From NCBI GenBank assembly GCA_963969595.1, contig OZ018411.1, forward strand, positions 22,194,545 to 22,258,544: a stretch of DNA of 64,000 nt, written 5' to 3'. The notes beneath the pieces were generated by a model that had not been told where the DNA came from, did no database searches, and saw only the letters and a program-made list of their open reading frames with translations. This DNA is from Neckera pumila. Its lineage: Eukaryota; Streptophyta; Bryopsida; Hypnales; Neckeraceae. Below, piece after piece: positions 59,580 to 64,000 of this stretch. The position numbers and the translations under genes were made by a program. Position 1 is the stretch's first letter; each line of letters opens with the position of its first letter.

Positions 59580-60720
59580 TTACTCCCTAATGCTTGAAAT
59601 TTCCAAAATTGGTTTTAAGATTTCCAAGGTTTTGGACAGGTTTCTCTTGTGTCAAATTCTACTATAATTTTTGAAAGGTAAGACAATATACTAGCTTTTG
59701 GAAAATATAATTTTTATTTCAATTGCTTCTCGGAAAAAAGTTATGCACTTCCAAGCTCAAAATGCTTGACTCAATAAAACAATAACAAATTCTTTTTCCT
59801 CATATACATGAAAAGTTTTTAATCATTTAATTTGAATCCATCATATGAAAGTTATAAAAAATATGTTTTGCGGGCAATTAAGGCATCTTCTTGAAAAAAC
59901 AACCAATAGGATTCTTTTTTGAGCTTAATTTTTACACTTTATCAAAACATAAAGGTCCATAGGGTGTAGTCGTGTAGATAACTTGCTACTACAATCTCAC
60001 TATTAAGATTGACATGTTAAATTCCATTTTAGAGCTATTCGTGACTTAATTTCTCCTTTCATCTTGTATTTACTTCCATAACTTTCTCATTCCGAGTCCA
60101 AATAGAATGAATTAAAGTTTCAAATGTAGTCAAAAACATGATCTTTGAAAACAATTTTTTTTTTAAATTCAATTTTTTAAAAGTTTTTTTTTTGCCTGGC
60201 GAGTTGCTTTTTTGACTTCGGGTGGCATAACTTTTGCTCCTAGGCACCAGTGGAAAAAAATTATATTTTTAGAAAGCTAATGTAATATCCTATTTTCAAA
60301 AAAAGTTTCAAAAAATCAAATCAAAATTTCAGGTTGCACAAGTCTGTCCAAAATCCCAAGTGTCCTCCGAGGGTACTTTGGGCCTTTAGGGGTTAAATTC
60401 ATCTTTTTAGATTTTTTATTCAATCCCCTATTGTACAAGTTGAACCTCAAAACTTTGTAGTGCAAAAGGTTTAAGATAAGAAGATTCAAATTCTAAAAGC
60501 CTAGAATTGCTAGGTTTAAGAATATTTTCTCTTTTTATTTTTAATACAAATATCTTACAACCTACATAGTCAAAGTATATGAAAGTTTTTCCACACATTT
60601 TCATGTACATTTGGATATGCCAAAAAAATGTTGTAATTACCATTGTATCTTGTTGCACTAGAAATGACAATTTAAAAGTGTTTTTGGATAAAATACTGTC
60701 ATGAAATTTTAGAGGTTAAC
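59580..60720 (-). mobile_element. Degenerate M1 copy interrupted by an inverted M1 fragment
   Basis: M1-like sequence in minus sense runs from about 59580 to 60075 and resumes at about 60398, ending AGAGG-TTAA. Between them, 60076-60397 is the tail half of another M1 copy in plus sense, ending CTTTAGGGG-TTAA. Confidence 0.7.
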
Positions 60721-61604
60721 CCCTAAATCCCCAAGGCCTTTTTTTCACCAAAAAACACTCAAAATTATTGTTTCTATTGTAAAGAGCAAAAAACTTTGAA
60801 AATTGTTTTTTTCTACATATCCAACTACAGGAATTAGCACTAGACTAGTATAAGAATGCATGAAAGCAATTTCAAAAATTTTGATTGTGCACATTGCAAG
60901 ATATTTGTATTTAAAGTAAAGAAGACAATTTTTTGTACACCTTGCTTGAGTAGATTTTTTGCCTTTAAATCTTCTTAACTTAAAATTATAGCACAATCAA
61001 TTCTAAATTTTAATTTTTAAAGTTAAAAAATTGAGTTCAAAATCTAGGGGATTTTTTTAATAAAAAAGCAGTTAATTTTCACTCAATAAAAAATTATTAA
61101 GTAGAAGTAGGTTCAAAATTGAAGGAAAAACTAAATTGATAATACCTTTAATATGGATTTAAAACAAAAATTTCACCCTGTCTAACAGTTGTTTTTTGAA
61201 AAATTGTGAAAACTGCATTAGAAAGTAAACTTTATAACTTAGTTCTTCAAGAAGATGCTTAGATTGCTGAAAAAACAAGATTGTCCATAATTTTCTCATT
61301 ACTACAACAGTCTAAATAGAATGAATCAAAGCTTCAAATATAGAAAAACTATAATCTTTGAGAAAAAAATTAAAAATTAAAAAACTTTAATTTTTGGTGA
61401 TTTTTTTATGATTTTTTGTGATTTTCTCCAGCTATATAATTTTTGTTCCCATGCATTGATTGAAAAGAAAATTATATTCCTAAAAAGCTTTGAAAGATTT
61501 CCTTTCTTGAAAAAAATTCAAAAAATTATATCAAAAATTGAGATCACACAAGCTGATCAAAATTCCAAAAATCCCTCGCAAGGACTTCGGACTTTAGGGA
61601 TTAA
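60716..61604 (+). mobile_element. M1 element sharing its TTAA with the previous copy
   Basis: Starts TTAACCCCTAAATCC at the same TTAA that ends the minus copy before it, and ends CTTTAGGGA-TTAA. Interior is more diverged than most copies. Confidence 0.87.
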
Positions 61605-63632
61605 AATAAAAAAATGAATCTTAGCAACATTTCTTTCTACTTCATCTTGAAATTTTGAAAAAATACAATTGAATTGAAAGAACTATTGCAATTGTAAGCT
61701 CTACATGTCTTAAATCCAAATAACACAATATACTATGTTTTCATTCATATTTTTTTCTCTTAAAATGAATTTTTAATTATAATTGTCATTTAAGGTAAGA
61801 ATTCCACATTGGTTTAATAAATCCTATAATTGTTGTAATTTTCTTCTTACCTTTCATTTTTTTAAATTACAATAATTTGATTTTTTCATCAAAATTTTCA
61901 TAAATAGAAAATACATTTTCATTAAAAAAAAATTATATTATTATAAATAGAAATTATATTTTCATGAATAAAAAGTATTTTTAGATATTAAAAAAATATA
62001 TCTAAATTTTATACATCAATTAAATAAAAAGATAAAATTAGTTTGATAGTCGAATTTGACTTTGAGGTCTTTGATGTGGTTGTTTTGGGTGTAAAAAATA
62101 AAATCACTAATCAAGAATTTTTCAAAATAATCTCCGTTGCTACAGCTGTACCTCTTGAATTTTTTTTCAAATAATTTGGATTGATTTTGCTATTTTTATT
62201 TATTTATTTTTAATTTTTGCAACAAAAATGATAACAATTACAATTTTTCACAAAACAAATTGAATTTTCTCAAACTGATATACAATTCATAGTTCCAAGT
62301 AATAAGAATATAGGATTGGTATTTGAATACAATCTAATAGGCTACATTCAGCTCAAGCATGATGTTTAACCAATTGGCAACCATGAGGGGTTAAAACATC
62401 CTCAATGCACCCAAAATAGTAGCCTATTGCTAACTTTTGACTGGTATGGAATGAAAAGTAGAGAGTACTATCATTAAAACTTTGGAAGTGCATTAGAACC
62501 TATTTTAAATAGATACAAAGGTGACTGCAAGAAACACCCGTCCTATTTTCCATCACACGTTCAATGCGGAAGTTGTTTTGTGCCATAAGTATTGCAAAAA
62601 TGATTGAATGAATATGAAATTTAGAAATAAGCTTTTTATAGCAATAGAAAATGTACTTGACTTATTTCAGTTTTTTCAAAATTAATCCAATAGGTGAGAT
62701 TGAGTTTTAAATATATATATATCACATATACAATTTTTAGTGAGTTTTAGTACTATCGAGTACCATTTTTGAAGAATTACGGCGTCAGATTTGGTAGGCT
62801 AGTTCTTCTAATAGAGATACACCTTCTCAGGAGAGGGATTTTCCAAAAACATGTTCCAAGTGTGTTTTACATTGGCCTAAAGTGTGCTATATTTAGGTTG
62901 AATTTATCTTGAATTAAAAGTACATTTTTTAGTTCTATGCCACATTTAACTACTTTTGGACTATTCATTGAATTCTGAACAAAACGTTCAAAAATCTCTA
63001 AATAATAACATCTGGAGATCTCCAGATGTTTGTATAGATCTTTGTATGTTTCATATAGATCTCTCAATGTTTTACATCAAACTCCCAGTGCTTTGCACTA
63101 TCTCTCAATGATTATCTCTTGATGTCTTTTCTCTTGATGTGAATTTTGGATTCTTCAAAAGTCCAAAAATAGTTAAATGTGGAATTTCTAGCTTTTATCT
63201 TCCTTTTTTGGTCTAAGTTGGCAACAATGGCCACTTTTAAAATATTTTTTTTAAGTGTGTTTTTTAATTTTAAAACTAAAAATGTGATAGCCTCAATTTC
63301 TAGTATAAATTGCAGTCTATGGCTCAAAATAGTATTTCAGGATACACAGAATGATTCAATAGTACTGGTGGGGGACTGTAGCACCTCAAGTTTCTAAATG
63401 AGGACTATCTTTATGGCAAATTAAAGTATTTCCATTTATCCTTGCTATCTAATGATAAACAACAACGTGTTGTCAAAATAATAGATCTTAAATCCAATAA
63501 ACTGTTTAGATTTTATTTTCTATGCCCCCAATAGTATTGAAGGTGATTTGTAGTACAAAAAGTACTAAAAGACTAAAAATAAAAATGCAATAAATAGTAT
63601 AAGTATTTTTTGCAATCAACCATGAGAATACA
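61605..63632. other. Two-kilobase AT-rich interval, no gene
   Basis: Very AT-rich. A CATCTGGAGATCTCCAGATG palindrome lies at 63009-63028, followed by repeats of ATAGATCTYT and CTCTCAATG/CTCTTGATG to 63140. Confidence 0.55.
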
Positions 63633-64000
63633 CTATAAGAAACCTGTGTGTTATGCAATGTTTTATAATTTTAGTAGACGGATTTTAGGTGACGTCAAAT
63701 AGAACAACTTGGGTTTTTATATCAATAATAACGTCCAATATAACATCTGGATGTTGTATTGGACGTTATTATTGACATAAAAATACAAATTGGCAATCAT
63801 TGTTTTAATGAGTTTACAATGTTTTTTCATATTGTATTGTAAAAATCAAAGAACATTAAACACATACTTTACAAACAGAAAACATTGGACACATTGCACA
63901 CATACATGGCAACTTGAGTCATAGAACAACACCTTTCCTACTCTCAGGCGCACACTCACACCCTATACGACTGCATGGCAATCATTTATTACATCCTGTA
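63633..64000. mobile_element. CACTA-type element end (runs off the window)
   Basis: Starts CACTATAAGAAACC and is followed at 63713-63784 by a near-perfect hairpin (AATAACGTCCAATATAACAT with its complement). The other end is outside the window. Confidence 0.65.

Noticed and set aside
1..64000. Prokaryotic, organellar or viral origin
   Set aside because: No operons, ribosome binding sites, organellar genes or viral genes. Spliced plant-type genes and MITEs indicate nuclear plant DNA.

Overview
This looks like nuclear DNA of a land plant: a very AT-rich, repeat-dominated stretch of about 64 kb with two spliced genes, both on the minus strand between about 27.2 and 39.7 kb. The evidence for a plant is a secreted GH31 alpha-glucosidase of the plant type, GT-AG introns, and dense miniature inverted-repeat transposable elements (MITEs) of CACTA, Stowaway, Emigrant and Tourist/Harbinger type. 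The compact two-exon alpha-glucosidase gene and the unfamiliar repeat families lean towards a non-flowering plant. That last point is inference only.

Layout. 1-27 kb: no convincing gene; MITEs, foldback elements, SINE-like retroposons and many copies of a ~0.93 kb family bounded by TTAA. 27.19-34.10 kb: a multi-exon gene that I reconstructed by splice-phase matching (17 exons, 591 residues, all junctions in phase); I do not recognise the family. Three of its introns carry local duplications. 35.93-39.12 kb: GH31 alpha-glucosidase, 910 residues in two exons, with signal peptide and both catalytic aspartates, and a candidate TATA box about 600 bp upstream of the ATG. 40-64 kb: again repeats only, including nested insertions, a perfect 102-bp palindrome and a CACTA-type end running off the window. 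No rRNA, tRNA, CRISPR or prokaryotic feature was seen.

Main repeat families (letters are mine). M: TTAA-CCCCTAAAG...CTTTAGGGG-TTAA, ~930 bp, subfamilies M1 and M2, about 18 copies or fragments, with piggyBac/Kolobok-like target choice. A: elements with tips AGGT...ACCT flanked by TA, with several unrelated interiors (W, X, Y, V). Z: Tourist-like with 3-bp TAA/TTA duplications. R and F: foldback families whose copies share loops and flanks but carry different, mutually matching hairpin stems. F is the most unusual signal in the window.

The two genes show no visible functional connection. The GH31 enzyme would act in the secretory pathway or apoplast; the other protein has a basic N-terminus, a charged central helix-rich part and a helical C-terminus, with no signal peptide.
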